A DNA stretch of 13,868 bases from Porphyrobacter sp. (GTDB lineage Bacteria; Pseudomonadota; Alphaproteobacteria; Sphingomonadales; Sphingomonadaceae). How positions within the stretch are numbered: the stretch's first letter is position 1; each line of letters opens with the position of its first letter. The translations under genes and the position numbers were made by a program. The stretch is taken from positions 1-13,868 of the forward strand of contig JAGKSZ010000216.1 of assembly GCA_018991295.1 (NCBI GenBank), in the 5' to 3' direction. Under the pieces are notes generated by a model. The model searched no databases and was not told the DNA's origin. It saw only the letters and a program-made list of their open reading frames with translations. Shown here in pieces: positions 1-6,821 of this stretch.

Positions 1-2
1 CC

Positions 3-326
3 GTGACCCAGAAGCACGCGGCGACACGCCTGCACTACGACTTCCGGCTGGAACTGGACGGGGTCTTCAAATCCTGGGCGGTGACAAAGGGCCCCTCCCT
101 CGACCCCCACGAACGTAGGCTGGCGGTCGAGGTCGAGGACCATCCCCTCGACTACGGCGACTTCGAAGGCACGATCCCAAAAGATCAGTACGGCGGCGGC
201 AGCGTCATGCTGTGGGATCGCGGCTACTGGGCCCCCGAGCCCCGGACCGACGCGCACAAGGGCCTGGAGAAGGGCGATCTGAAGATCGTGGTTCACCATT
301 CGTCGGTGCCCTTCAACCCGAACTGA
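3..326 (+). CDS. DNA ligase D-type 3'-phosphoesterase domain, truncated at its C-terminus (partial)
   Basis: This is the N-terminal phosphoesterase (PE) domain of LigD, which trims 3' ends during bacterial non-homologous end joining. The reading frame is open at the left edge, so the true start lies outside the window; GTG at 3 falls where the family usually has a Val just before QKHA. The catalytic signature is intact: QKHAATRLHYDFRLE carries the two His, Asp and Arg of the PE site, and EDHPLDYGDFEG carries the later His and Tyr. Similarity runs to GLEKGDLKI, then breaks into an unrelated tail, HHSSVPFNPN, followed by TGA. The conserved closing strand of the domain (the WxLVRM region) and any polymerase or ligase domain are absent, and no other forward frame continues the homology. 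I read it as a ligD or stand-alone PE gene broken by a rearrangement near nt 292-296, probably non-functional. The fold assignment is secure; functional status is inferred. Confidence 0.8.
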   Translation: MTQKHAATRLHYDFRLELDGVFKSWAVTKGPSLDPHERRLAVEVEDHPLDYGDFEGTIPKDQYGGGSVMLWDRGYWAPEPRTDAHKGLEKGDLKIVVHHSSVPFNPN

Positions 327-393
327 GCCACACAGCCAATTATGCATGGGGGCACATCCATGATCTTTTCTTCCTCTGTCGGGGGGCAACACA

Positions 394-1362
394 ATGGCGG
401 TTGACGCGCTGTTTCAGCCGGTTGTGCTGTTCTTCCTGCTCGGCGCGCTGGCGGCCTTTGCCCGCTCCGACCTCGCCGTGCCCGAGGCGGTGGCCAAGAC
501 CATCGCGCTCTATCTGATGATGTCGATCGGCCTGCGCGGCGGGGGCGAGGTCGCGCATACCGGCCTTACCAGCGCCATACTGATCGCGGGCGCCTGCGGG
601 CTGGCGCTCAGCTTCCTGCTTCCGCTGCCGGCCTTCTGGGCGCTGAGGAAACTGGGCAAGCTCGACCGCACCAATGCCGCGGCCGTCGCGGCGCATTACG
701 GATCGGTCAGCGTCGTCACCTTTGCTGCCGGTTCCGAAGTGCTGCGCGCGATCGGCATGGCGCCTGCGGGCTTCATGGTCGCGGTGCTGGCGCTAATGGA
801 GACCCCGGCAATCCTCACCGGGCTGTGGCTCGCCAAACGCGGGCAGGCGCAAGGCGATGCGATCGCGCCGCGCGGAGGGCTGCTGCACGAGACCTTCTTC
901 AACGGATCGGTGGTGCTGCTGGTCGGCAGCTTCATCATCGGGGTGATCGCAGGGGAGAAAGGCTTTGCGCCCATTGCTCCGGTGTTCGACACGCTGTTCA
1001 AGGGAATGCTGTGCGTGTTCCTGCTCGACATGGGGCTGGTCGCGGCGCGGCGCTTGATGGACAACCGGGCGTTGAATCTGCGGACCGCAGCCCTGGCTCT
1101 TTCGCTGCCGGTCACCAACGGGACGCTCGGCGTGACGCTTGGGCTGGCCGCGGGGCTCGATGCAGGATCAGCAGCGGCGCTGGGCATTCTCGCTGGCAGC
1201 GCGAGCTACATCGCCGTCCCGGCAGTGATGCGCCTTGCCCTGCCCGAGGCCAATCCGGGCCTCTATCTTGGCATGAGCCTGGCGGTGACCTTCCCCTTCA
1301 ACCTGACCCTCGGCATCCCTTACTACGCGTGGGTTGCCAGCCACTTGCACGGGATGATCTGA
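394..1362 (+). CDS. sbtA: SbtA-family sodium-dependent bicarbonate permease
   Basis: A 322-residue inner-membrane protein of the SbtA (Sbt_1, formerly DUF897) family, which imports bicarbonate with Na+. Hydrophobic segments run through its whole length, arranged as two similar halves separated by a polar stretch around residues 148-168. Family signatures are clear: AAHYGSVSVVTF at 99-110, METPAI at 135-140, GSVVLLVGSFIIG at 171-183, and the C-terminal block GSASYIAVPA through PEANPGLYL to TFPFN (about 268-303), the best conserved part of SbtA. The ATG at 394 follows a G-rich Shine-Dalgarno-like run at 381-386. The stop is one nucleotide before the SbtB-like gene, so the two should be translationally coupled. 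In a heterotroph the imported bicarbonate would plausibly feed carboxylases rather than a Calvin cycle, which is inference. No other transporter family fits as well. Confidence 0.9.
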   Translation: MAVDALFQPVVLFFLLGALAAFARSDLAVPEAVAKTIALYLMMSIGLRGGGEVAHTGLTSAILIAGACGLALSFLLPLPAFWALRKLGKLDRTNAAAVAAHYGSVSVVTFAAGSEVLRAIGMAPAGFMVAVLALMETPAILTGLWLAKRGQAQGDAIAPRGGLLHETFFNGSVVLLVGSFIIGVIAGEKGFAPIAPVFDTLFKGMLCVFLLDMGLVAARRLMDNRALNLRTAALALSLPVTNGTLGVTLGLAAGLDAGSAAALGILAGSASYIAVPAVMRLALPEANPGLYLGMSLAVTFPFNLTLGIPYYAWVASHLHGMI

Positions 1363-1363
1363 C

Positions 1364-1678
1364 ATGACCGAAACTATCATTCGCCGCCGCATAGAAGTGC
1401 TGGCGGACGAGCCGCTGATCCCCGCGATCGAGCGCATCGCAGCGAGCGCGGGGATCGAGCACTACACGCTCCTGCCGACACAGGGCGGCATGGGCCATTC
1501 TGGCCGCTGGCGCGACGATCAGATTTCGGGAGCGACCGCCAAGGTCATGTTCATGGCGGTCACTACCGAAGACGGGGCCGAACGCCTCACAGATCTGCTC
1601 AGCCCCCTGCTCGCCACCCATCCCCTGATGCTGCTGATCAGCAATGTCGAGGTGATCCGCGGGCTGCGTTTCGATTGA
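1364..1678 (+). CDS. sbtB: SbtB-like PII-family regulator of the bicarbonate permease
   Basis: A 104-residue small protein with a PII-like ferredoxin fold pattern. Its location directly after sbtA (1-nt gap) and its length match SbtB, the trimeric adenyl-nucleotide-binding partner that controls SbtA in cyanobacteria. Visible elements are a first beta-alpha unit (about 3-28), a Gly-rich segment TQGGMGHSGRW (residues 39-49) where SbtB/PII proteins carry the flexible T-loop, a central strand KVMFMAVT, and a last strand LMLLISNVEVIRGLRF. It ends at LRFD, so the C-terminal CGPxGC redox-sensitive loop known from some cyanobacterial SbtB proteins is absent. Identification rests mainly on gene order and overall pattern, since PII-like proteins are weakly conserved. 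It could be regarded simply as an uncharacterised PII-like protein. Confidence 0.75.
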   Translation: MTETIIRRRIEVLADEPLIPAIERIAASAGIEHYTLLPTQGGMGHSGRWRDDQISGATAKVMFMAVTTEDGAERLTDLLSPLLATHPLMLLISNVEVIRGLRFD

Positions 1679-1699
1679 CGCGAACGGCGCCCGCGCTTT

Positions 1700-1726
1700 C
1701 CCGCCTCAGGGCTGAGGATCGGCGGG
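1700..1726. terminator. Possible hairpin between convergent sbtB and S9 peptidase genes
   Basis: CCCGCC (1700-1705) pairs with GGCGGG (1721-1726). Nested inside it, CCTCA (1704-1708) could alternatively pair with TGAGG (1713-1717) around a 4-nt loop. The element lies between and overlaps the ends of two convergent genes (stops at 1678 and 1706), where a shared terminator is expected. It has no T-run on either side, so it is only a weak candidate. Confidence 0.2.
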
Positions 1727-3796
1727 CGCACCGTTCTTGTATTTCTCGAACCACGCGAGGATCGCCGAAGCCTTGGCCGCGCTTTGTGATGGGCGGGCGG
1801 CAATCCCGCCATGGCTCGCACCGGGGATCTTGACCAGCGCCGTCGGCACGCCGCGCAGCCGCAGGGCGCTGTAATATTGCTCGGACTCGCTTACCGGGGT
1901 GCGGTAATCCTCGGACCCGACCACCACCATCGTCGGGGTGGTGACATTGCCCACCAGCGAGAGCGGGGAGAGCTTCCAGTAGAGCTCCGGCTGCTCCCAC
2001 GGCTGCGCGCCCAGCCAGTAGCGCCCGAAGAAGGCCGGATTGTCGGCGGTCAAGACCTGCGTCGTCCAGTTGATCACCGGCTTCTGCGTCACCGCCGCCT
2101 TGAACCGGTCGGTCTTGCCGACGATCCAGCTGGTCAGCACCCCGCCGCCCGATCCGCCGGTGACGAACAGCGCCTCAGGATCGGCAATGCCTTGCGCGAT
2201 CGCCTCGTCAACGATGCTGATGAGGTCGTCGTAATCGTTCCCCGGATAGGCCTTGTCGATCCGGTTGGCGAAATCTTCGCCATAGGAGGTCGATCCACGC
2301 GGAGTGGCCGACAGCACGGCATAGCCTGCCGCGGCATAAAGCTGGTTGTCGGTTGCGAAATGCGGGCCATAGGCGGCAAACGGGCCACCGTGGATTTCGA
2401 GGATCAGCGGCACGCGCGTGCCAGCGACATAGCCCGGCGGCAAGGTCAGCCAGCCTTCGATGGGCAGGCCGTCAAAGCTGGACTTGGTGGTGATCTTGCG
2501 CACTTCTCCCATTGTCTTGACCGCCTTCAGCGAGGCGTTGAGATCGGTCAGCGTCCGGGTTTTGGAGCCGCCTGCTGCCAGCATCAACTCCGCCGGGAAC
2601 ATCGGCGCACCGCCGGTAAAGGCCACCGCGTCATTGCCCGCGACCGAAAAACTGCCGCCAGTATAGGGCCGGTCAAAGCTGCTGCCTGTCACCCCCTCCA
2701 CCACATCGCGGATCGTCCCGTTCAGGCCAATCCGCGCCACCCGCGTCTCGCCGCTGATGTCGTATGGCGCATAGATCGCGGTGCCATCGGCATCCCACGC
2801 GATCCCCGCCGGGCTGTAGCCCCAGTCCGCTGTCAGGTTGCGCAGGCCCGTGCCATCAGGGGCCATCACGTAAAGGTCATCGTCCTCATAGGCGCGGCCC
2901 GCATCGTCATAGCCGAGGAAGGCGATCAACCTGCCATCGGGCGAGACGGCGGGGCTGTGATCGGGGCCATCGCGGTTGGTGAGCGCGGTGATCGCACCGC
3001 TGGCAATGTCGAGCGCGTGGACCTCGCTCTCGACCGGGTCGTTCTGCCAGTCGGGCTTGCGGTTGGCGCCGAAATAGAGCGTCTTGCCGTCCCTGGCGAA
3101 AGCCAGCGCGCCGCCATCATGGTATTCGCCGAAGGTCAGCTGCCGGGCTGCGCCGCCGGTGGCGGGGATGATGAACAGCTTCTCAAAACCGGGCTTCAGA
3201 TACCCGGCCCCATCGGCGCGGTAGGCCAGCAGGTCATAGACCTCCAGCGGCTCGGCCCACTGGGCGCCCTCGGGCTTGCCGTCAGGGGCCTTGCCGAGCT
3301 TCAGGCCTTCGCCCTCGACCAGCATGGAATAGGCTATTTGCGTGCCATCGGGCGACCAGGTGATGCCTGACGGGCTGTTCAGCAGGCCGGTCAGCCGCAC
3401 CGCCGCGCCGCCCTTGGCCCACTTCACCCACAGCTGCGCACCCCCGGCGGCAGTCGAGACATAGGCCAGCCGCGTCCCATCGGGCGACCAGCGTGGGGCG
3501 AAGGCATCGCCATCGCCGCTGGTGCCGGCCAGCGGCAGCTGTTCGCCGGTGCGGCTGTCCACCAGCCAGATCGCACGGCGGGCGCGGTCGGTCATGATGT
3601 CGTTGCTCACCCGGACATAGGCGATTGCTGTGCCATCGGGGCTGATCTGCGGATCGCTCGCCATTGACAGGGCGAACAGGTCCTGCGCGGTAAAGCGCTT
3701 CTCCGGCCCGGCCACGGGAGCAGCAGCCTCCTGCGCCAGCGCGCCCTGCGCCGCAACCGCCGCCAGCGCGGCTGCGGCCCAAAATCCTGCCTTCAT
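1706..3796 (-). CDS. S9 family (prolyl oligopeptidase-type) serine peptidase, exported
   Basis: A 696-residue serine peptidase of the acylaminoacyl-peptidase/dipeptidyl-peptidase type, which cleaves short peptides. The start at 3796 is chosen because it directly opens a signal peptide (MKAGFWAAAALAAVAAQG, likely cleaved after ALA at residue 21) and is preceded by a good AAGGAGAGG ribosome site; upstream in-frame codons give a non-secretory Arg-rich extension. Residues about 40-420 form a beta-propeller with recurring SPDGT blades (for example 52-56, 104-108, 148-152, 285-289). Residues about 435-690 are the alpha/beta-hydrolase domain: oxyanion region HGGPFAAYGP (469-478), nucleophile Ser549 in GGSGGG, acid Asp630 in GSEDYRTP, and His662 in GASHGG. 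It sits 46 nt downstream of the superoxide dismutase gene in the same direction and is probably the last gene of that operon. Substrate preference cannot be read from the sequence. Confidence 0.92.
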   Translation of the reverse strand: MKAGFWAAAALAAVAAQGALAQEAAAPVAGPEKRFTAQDLFALSMASDPQISPDGTAIAYVRVSNDIMTDRARRAIWLVDSRTGEQLPLAGTSGDGDAFAPRWSPDGTRLAYVSTAAGGAQLWVKWAKGGAAVRLTGLLNSPSGITWSPDGTQIAYSMLVEGEGLKLGKAPDGKPEGAQWAEPLEVYDLLAYRADGAGYLKPGFEKLFIIPATGGAARQLTFGEYHDGGALAFARDGKTLYFGANRKPDWQNDPVESEVHALDIASGAITALTNRDGPDHSPAVSPDGRLIAFLGYDDAGRAYEDDDLYVMAPDGTGLRNLTADWGYSPAGIAWDADGTAIYAPYDISGETRVARIGLNGTIRDVVEGVTGSSFDRPYTGGSFSVAGNDAVAFTGGAPMFPAELMLAAGGSKTRTLTDLNASLKAVKTMGEVRKITTKSSFDGLPIEGWLTLPPGYVAGTRVPLILEIHGGPFAAYGPHFATDNQLYAAAGYAVLSATPRGSTSYGEDFANRIDKAYPGNDYDDLISIVDEAIAQGIADPEALFVTGGSGGGVLTSWIVGKTDRFKAAVTQKPVINWTTQVLTADNPAFFGRYWLGAQPWEQPELYWKLSPLSLVGNVTTPTMVVVGSEDYRTPVSESEQYYSALRLRGVPTALVKIPGASHGGIAARPSQSAAKASAILAWFEKYKNGAPADPQP

Positions 3797-3842
3797 TGCC
3801 CTCTCCTTCTGATCCCAGCTTCCTTGGCGCATCACGGCGATG

Positions 3843-4565
3843 TCAGCGCATCGCCGCCGCGTAGCGCGCCGAGACCTTGCCCCAATCGACGACTTGCCAC
3901 CAGCCATCGAGGTAATCGCCCCGGCGGTTCTGCCACTTGAGGTAATAGGCGTGCTCCCACACGTCGTTGCCGAGCACGGGCGTGCCCTTTACCTCGGCGA
4001 CATCCATCAGCGGATTGTCCTGGTTGGGGGTCGAGGTGATCGCCAGCTTGCCGTTCGCGCCCACGATCAGCCACACCCAACCCGATCCGAAGCGCGCCGT
4101 CCCCGCCGCCTTGAACGCCGCCTTGAACTTGTCCATCCCCCCGAACTGCGCGTCGATTGCTGCCGAAAGCTCGGGAGAAATCGCGCCACCCGAGCCCGCC
4201 GGAGCCATCGTCTCCCAGAAAAAGGTGTGGTTCCAGTGTCCGCCGGCATTGTTGCGCACCGCCGCCGACAGCGCGCCCGCGCGCGTGACAAGCTGCTCTA
4301 GCGGCACGCCAGCGAGCGACGGATCGGCGGCAACCGCCTTGTTGAGATTGTCGACATAGGCCTGATGGTGCTTGCCGTGGTGGATGCGCATGGTTTCGGC
4401 ATCGATCACTGGCTCGAGCGCGTCGGCGGCATAGGGAAGCGGAGCAAGGGTGAAGGCGGCAGGCGCGGGGACCGGTGTGGTCTGAGCAGCTATCGGCGCC
4501 ATCCCCATCCCGAGCCACGTCGTCGGAAGTGTCAGAGCAGCGACAAGGATCGACAGGCGCTTCAT
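3843..4565 (-). CDS. Exported Fe/Mn-family superoxide dismutase, Mn-type residues
   Basis: A 240-residue superoxide dismutase (2 superoxide to O2 and H2O2). The start at 4565 is preferred over the in-frame codon at 4589 because AAAGGAG lies at the right distance and it begins a signal peptide ([13 protein letters not shown] through about residue 27, APIAA). The mature enzyme would thus be periplasmic, unlike the cytoplasmic Fe/Mn enzymes of E. coli. All four metal ligands are present: His62 (IHHGKHH), His113 (HWNHTFFW), Asp201 and His205 (DVWEHAYY). The second-sphere residues follow the Mn pattern: NNAGGHWNH with Gly109 where Fe enzymes carry Gln, and Gln182 in TPNQDNPLM supplying the active-site glutamine from the other position. 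Metal use is an inference; a cambialistic enzyme is possible. The gene starts 20 nt after the M3 peptidase stop and ends 46 nt before the S9 peptidase start, so the three are probably co-transcribed. Confidence 0.93.
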   Translation of the reverse strand: MKRLSILVAALTLPTTWLGMGMAPIAAQTTPVPAPAAFTLAPLPYAADALEPVIDAETMRIHHGKHHQAYVDNLNKAVAADPSLAGVPLEQLVTRAGALSAAVRNNAGGHWNHTFFWETMAPAGSGGAISPELSAAIDAQFGGMDKFKAAFKAAGTARFGSGWVWLIVGANGKLAITSTPNQDNPLMDVAEVKGTPVLGNDVWEHAYYLKWQNRRGDYLDGWWQVVDWGKVSARYAAAMR

Positions 4566-4585
4566 CGTAATTCTCCTTTGCAATG

Positions 4586-6703
4586 TCACTTCAGACCTCG
4601 ATTTTCGAGCAGGGCGTCCGCATTTGGCAGGCGGCCACGGAAGGCGATGTAGCTTTCTGCAGGATCGCGCGTATTGCCTCGCGCCAACACTTCGCGGCGA
4701 AGCTTGGCCGCCAGTACTGGATTGAACAGATCGCCGCTTTCCTTGAAGGCCTCGAACCCATCTGCGTCCATCGCCTCGGCCCAGCTGTAGGCGTAATACC
4801 CCGCTGAATAGCCGCCATCAAAGATATGGCTGAAATGGGCGAGCCGGTGTCGCATTCCCACCGCCTCGGGTACACCGAGCGCCGTCAGCTGTGCCTTTTC
4901 CCATGCGACCGCGTCGAAGTCGGTGGGAACGCTGGTCATCTGGTGCAGTTGCATGTCGAGGATCGCCGACGAGATTTGCTGCACGGTAACGAAGCCCTGG
5001 TTGAAGGTGCGCGCTTCGAGCAGCGAGGCGAGCATCGCTTCGGGGATCGGTTCGCCGGCAGCGTTCTTGGCGTGGGCACGAAGGATCGACGGTTCGCTGA
5101 TCCAGTGCTCATGGATCTGTGAGGGGAGCTCCACGAAATCGCGCGAGACGGCTGTGCCCGACAGGCTGGGGTAGCGCACCTGACTGAACAACCCATGCAG
5201 CGCATGACCGAATTCATGGAACAGGGTCTCGGCATCATCGAGGCTGATTGTAGCCCGCTCGCCCGGCGCGGGCTGGGTGAAGTTGCAGTTGTTCACTACC
5301 ACCGCCTTGTAGCCGAGCAGCGCACTTTGATCACGCAAGCTGTTCATCCACGCGCCGGGACGCTTGGTGGGGCGCGCGAACCAGTCGGCAAAGAACAGAC
5401 CTACAACGGTGCCGTCCGCCTCGCGGATTTCCCAGGCCTTCACGCCGGGGGCGTAGACCGGCAGATCGGGGCGCTCGACGAACGTGATCCCGTAAAGCCG
5501 ACCGGTGGTCTCCATCAGCGCGGCCACCATCCCGTCGAGCGGGAAATATTGCTTCAGCTCGGCCTCATCGAGATTGTAGCGCCGGGCGCGCTCCTTCTCG
5601 GCGTAGAAGCGCCAATCCCACGCTTCGATGTCGGTGACCCCATCGACCGCAGCGAGGGATCGGAGCGCAGCCTCTTCCTCCTTCGCTCGCTCAAGCGCGG
5701 GGCGATATATCTGCATCAGCAGGTCCATCGCTGCCTCAGGCGTCTTGGCCATGCTGTCTTCGAGCACGAAGTCGGCGTGGGTCGCAGCGCCCATCAGCTT
5801 GGCCCGCTCAATCCTGAGTTCCAGCATCCGGCGAATGATCGCGGCGGTGTTGTTGTCATTCGCATTGGCACCGCGATTGTCGAAGGCCTTGAACACCTTT
5901 TCGCGCGCAGCCCGATTTGTGGCCGTGGTCAGGAACGGCTCGACCGCCGAGCGCGTGGCGGTGATGAGGTAGCCCGGCTGGCCAGCATCCGCAGCGGCCT
6001 TGGCCGCTGCCGCCTTCGCCCCGGCGGGAATGCCCGCCATCTCGGCCTCGGTCAGGATCACGCTGCTCGCCTTTTGGTCGGCCAGCAGCTTCTGCCCGAA
6101 GGCAACGCCCAGCTTGGACATCTCGGCATTGATTTCAGCCACCCGGGCGCGCTGTTCAGGAGCGAGCGCAGCGCCCGCCCGTACGAAGCGGCGGTGGGTT
6201 TCTTCAAGCAGCCTCGTCTGCTCCGGGCTGAGGCCAAGGCTCGCCCGCTGACGATACACCGCATCGACCCGTGCAAACAGCGCCGGATCGAGCATCATGG
6301 CGTTGCTGAAATCGGTCAGCATCGCCGAAATCGGTTCTTCGGCCGCCTGGATCTCCGGCGTCGCGTCCGCGCCCGCGACGTTGAAGAAGGCCGCAGAGAT
6401 CGCCTGATAGCGCAGGCCTGCCCGCTCCAGCGCCTCGATCGTGTTGGCAAATGTCGGGGCGCTGCGGACGCGGGTGATCGCGCTGAGTTCCTGGCGCGCT
6501 TCAGCGAGCGCGCTATCGAGCGCGGGCTGATAGTCTGCCGCCTTGATCATGCCATAGGGCGGCACGCCCTGCGGATCGGTGATCCAGTCGCCGAGCAGCG
6601 GGTTCGTAGCCGCAGGTGCGGCGACGGCGGTTTGTGCAAGAGCGGTCATGGTCGGGGCAGCTAGCGCTATGCTGCTGACGGCGGCAAGGATGATGTGGCG
6701 CAT
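4586..6703 (-). CDS. dcp: M3 family zinc metallopeptidase, dipeptidyl carboxypeptidase (Dcp-like), exported
   Basis: A 705-residue thimet-oligopeptidase-family peptidase that should remove dipeptides from peptide C-termini. The catalytic zinc site is complete: HEFGH at 496-500 (His496, Glu497, His500), with third ligand Glu525 in [12 protein letters not shown]. The 25-residue gap from the second His to this Glu matches the family. [11 protein letters not shown] (631-641) is the conserved substrate-binding Tyr/Gly loop. The [15 protein letters not shown] and GYSAGYYAY contexts look more like Dcp than oligopeptidase A. An N-terminal signal peptide ([17 protein letters not shown] through ALA at about residue 23) predicts periplasmic location. 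The ATG at 6703 is preceded by GAGGAA eight nt upstream. It is the first gene of the leftward dcp-sod-S9 set, and the 118 nt upstream (6704-6821) presumably holds its promoter, though I cannot call -35/-10 boxes confidently. Confidence 0.93.
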   Translation of the reverse strand: MRHIILAAVSSIALAAPTMTALAQTAVAAPAATNPLLGDWITDPQGVPPYGMIKAADYQPALDSALAEARQELSAITRVRSAPTFANTIEALERAGLRYQAISAAFFNVAGADATPEIQAAEEPISAMLTDFSNAMMLDPALFARVDAVYRQRASLGLSPEQTRLLEETHRRFVRAGAALAPEQRARVAEINAEMSKLGVAFGQKLLADQKASSVILTEAEMAGIPAGAKAAAAKAAADAGQPGYLITATRSAVEPFLTTATNRAAREKVFKAFDNRGANANDNNTAAIIRRMLELRIERAKLMGAATHADFVLEDSMAKTPEAAMDLLMQIYRPALERAKEEEAALRSLAAVDGVTDIEAWDWRFYAEKERARRYNLDEAELKQYFPLDGMVAALMETTGRLYGITFVERPDLPVYAPGVKAWEIREADGTVVGLFFADWFARPTKRPGAWMNSLRDQSALLGYKAVVVNNCNFTQPAPGERATISLDDAETLFHEFGHALHGLFSQVRYPSLSGTAVSRDFVELPSQIHEHWISEPSILRAHAKNAAGEPIPEAMLASLLEARTFNQGFVTVQQISSAILDMQLHQMTSVPTDFDAVAWEKAQLTALGVPEAVGMRHRLAHFSHIFDGGYSAGYYAYSWAEAMDADGFEAFKESGDLFNPVLAAKLRREVLARGNTRDPAESYIAFRGRLPNADALLENRGLK

Positions 6704-6821
6704 AAATGTAGTTCCTCGTTTACTCAGTCTATCGATTGGCGCGGATTGTGCCCGAAATGGGTGCAGCTATCGACTTGTCGTCATGGCGCTAAGTTGAACA
6801 GCACTTCTCCCAGCACCAGCC

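Noticed and set aside
297..308. 12-mer CCATTCGTCGGT shared with 9611-9622
   Set aside because: Several identical 12-mer pairs are expected by chance in about 14 kb, and the flanks do not match.
1811..3370. Long open frame (519 codons) on the forward strand
   Set aside because: It is antisense to the S9 peptidase, whose catalytic motifs are all intact. The antisense translation is rich in Arg, His and Gly with no domain pattern, as expected of a shadow frame in GC-rich DNA.
5195..6664. Long open frame (489 codons) on the forward strand
   Set aside because: It is antisense to the M3 peptidase with its complete HEFGH/Glu site; no recognisable motif or ribosome site.
6729..6773. Repeated CTATCGA heptamers (6729 and 6767) and ATCGATAG at 9638
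   Set aside because: They occur in promoter-containing gaps, but they are short and near-palindromic, and such matches are expected by chance in a window of this size.
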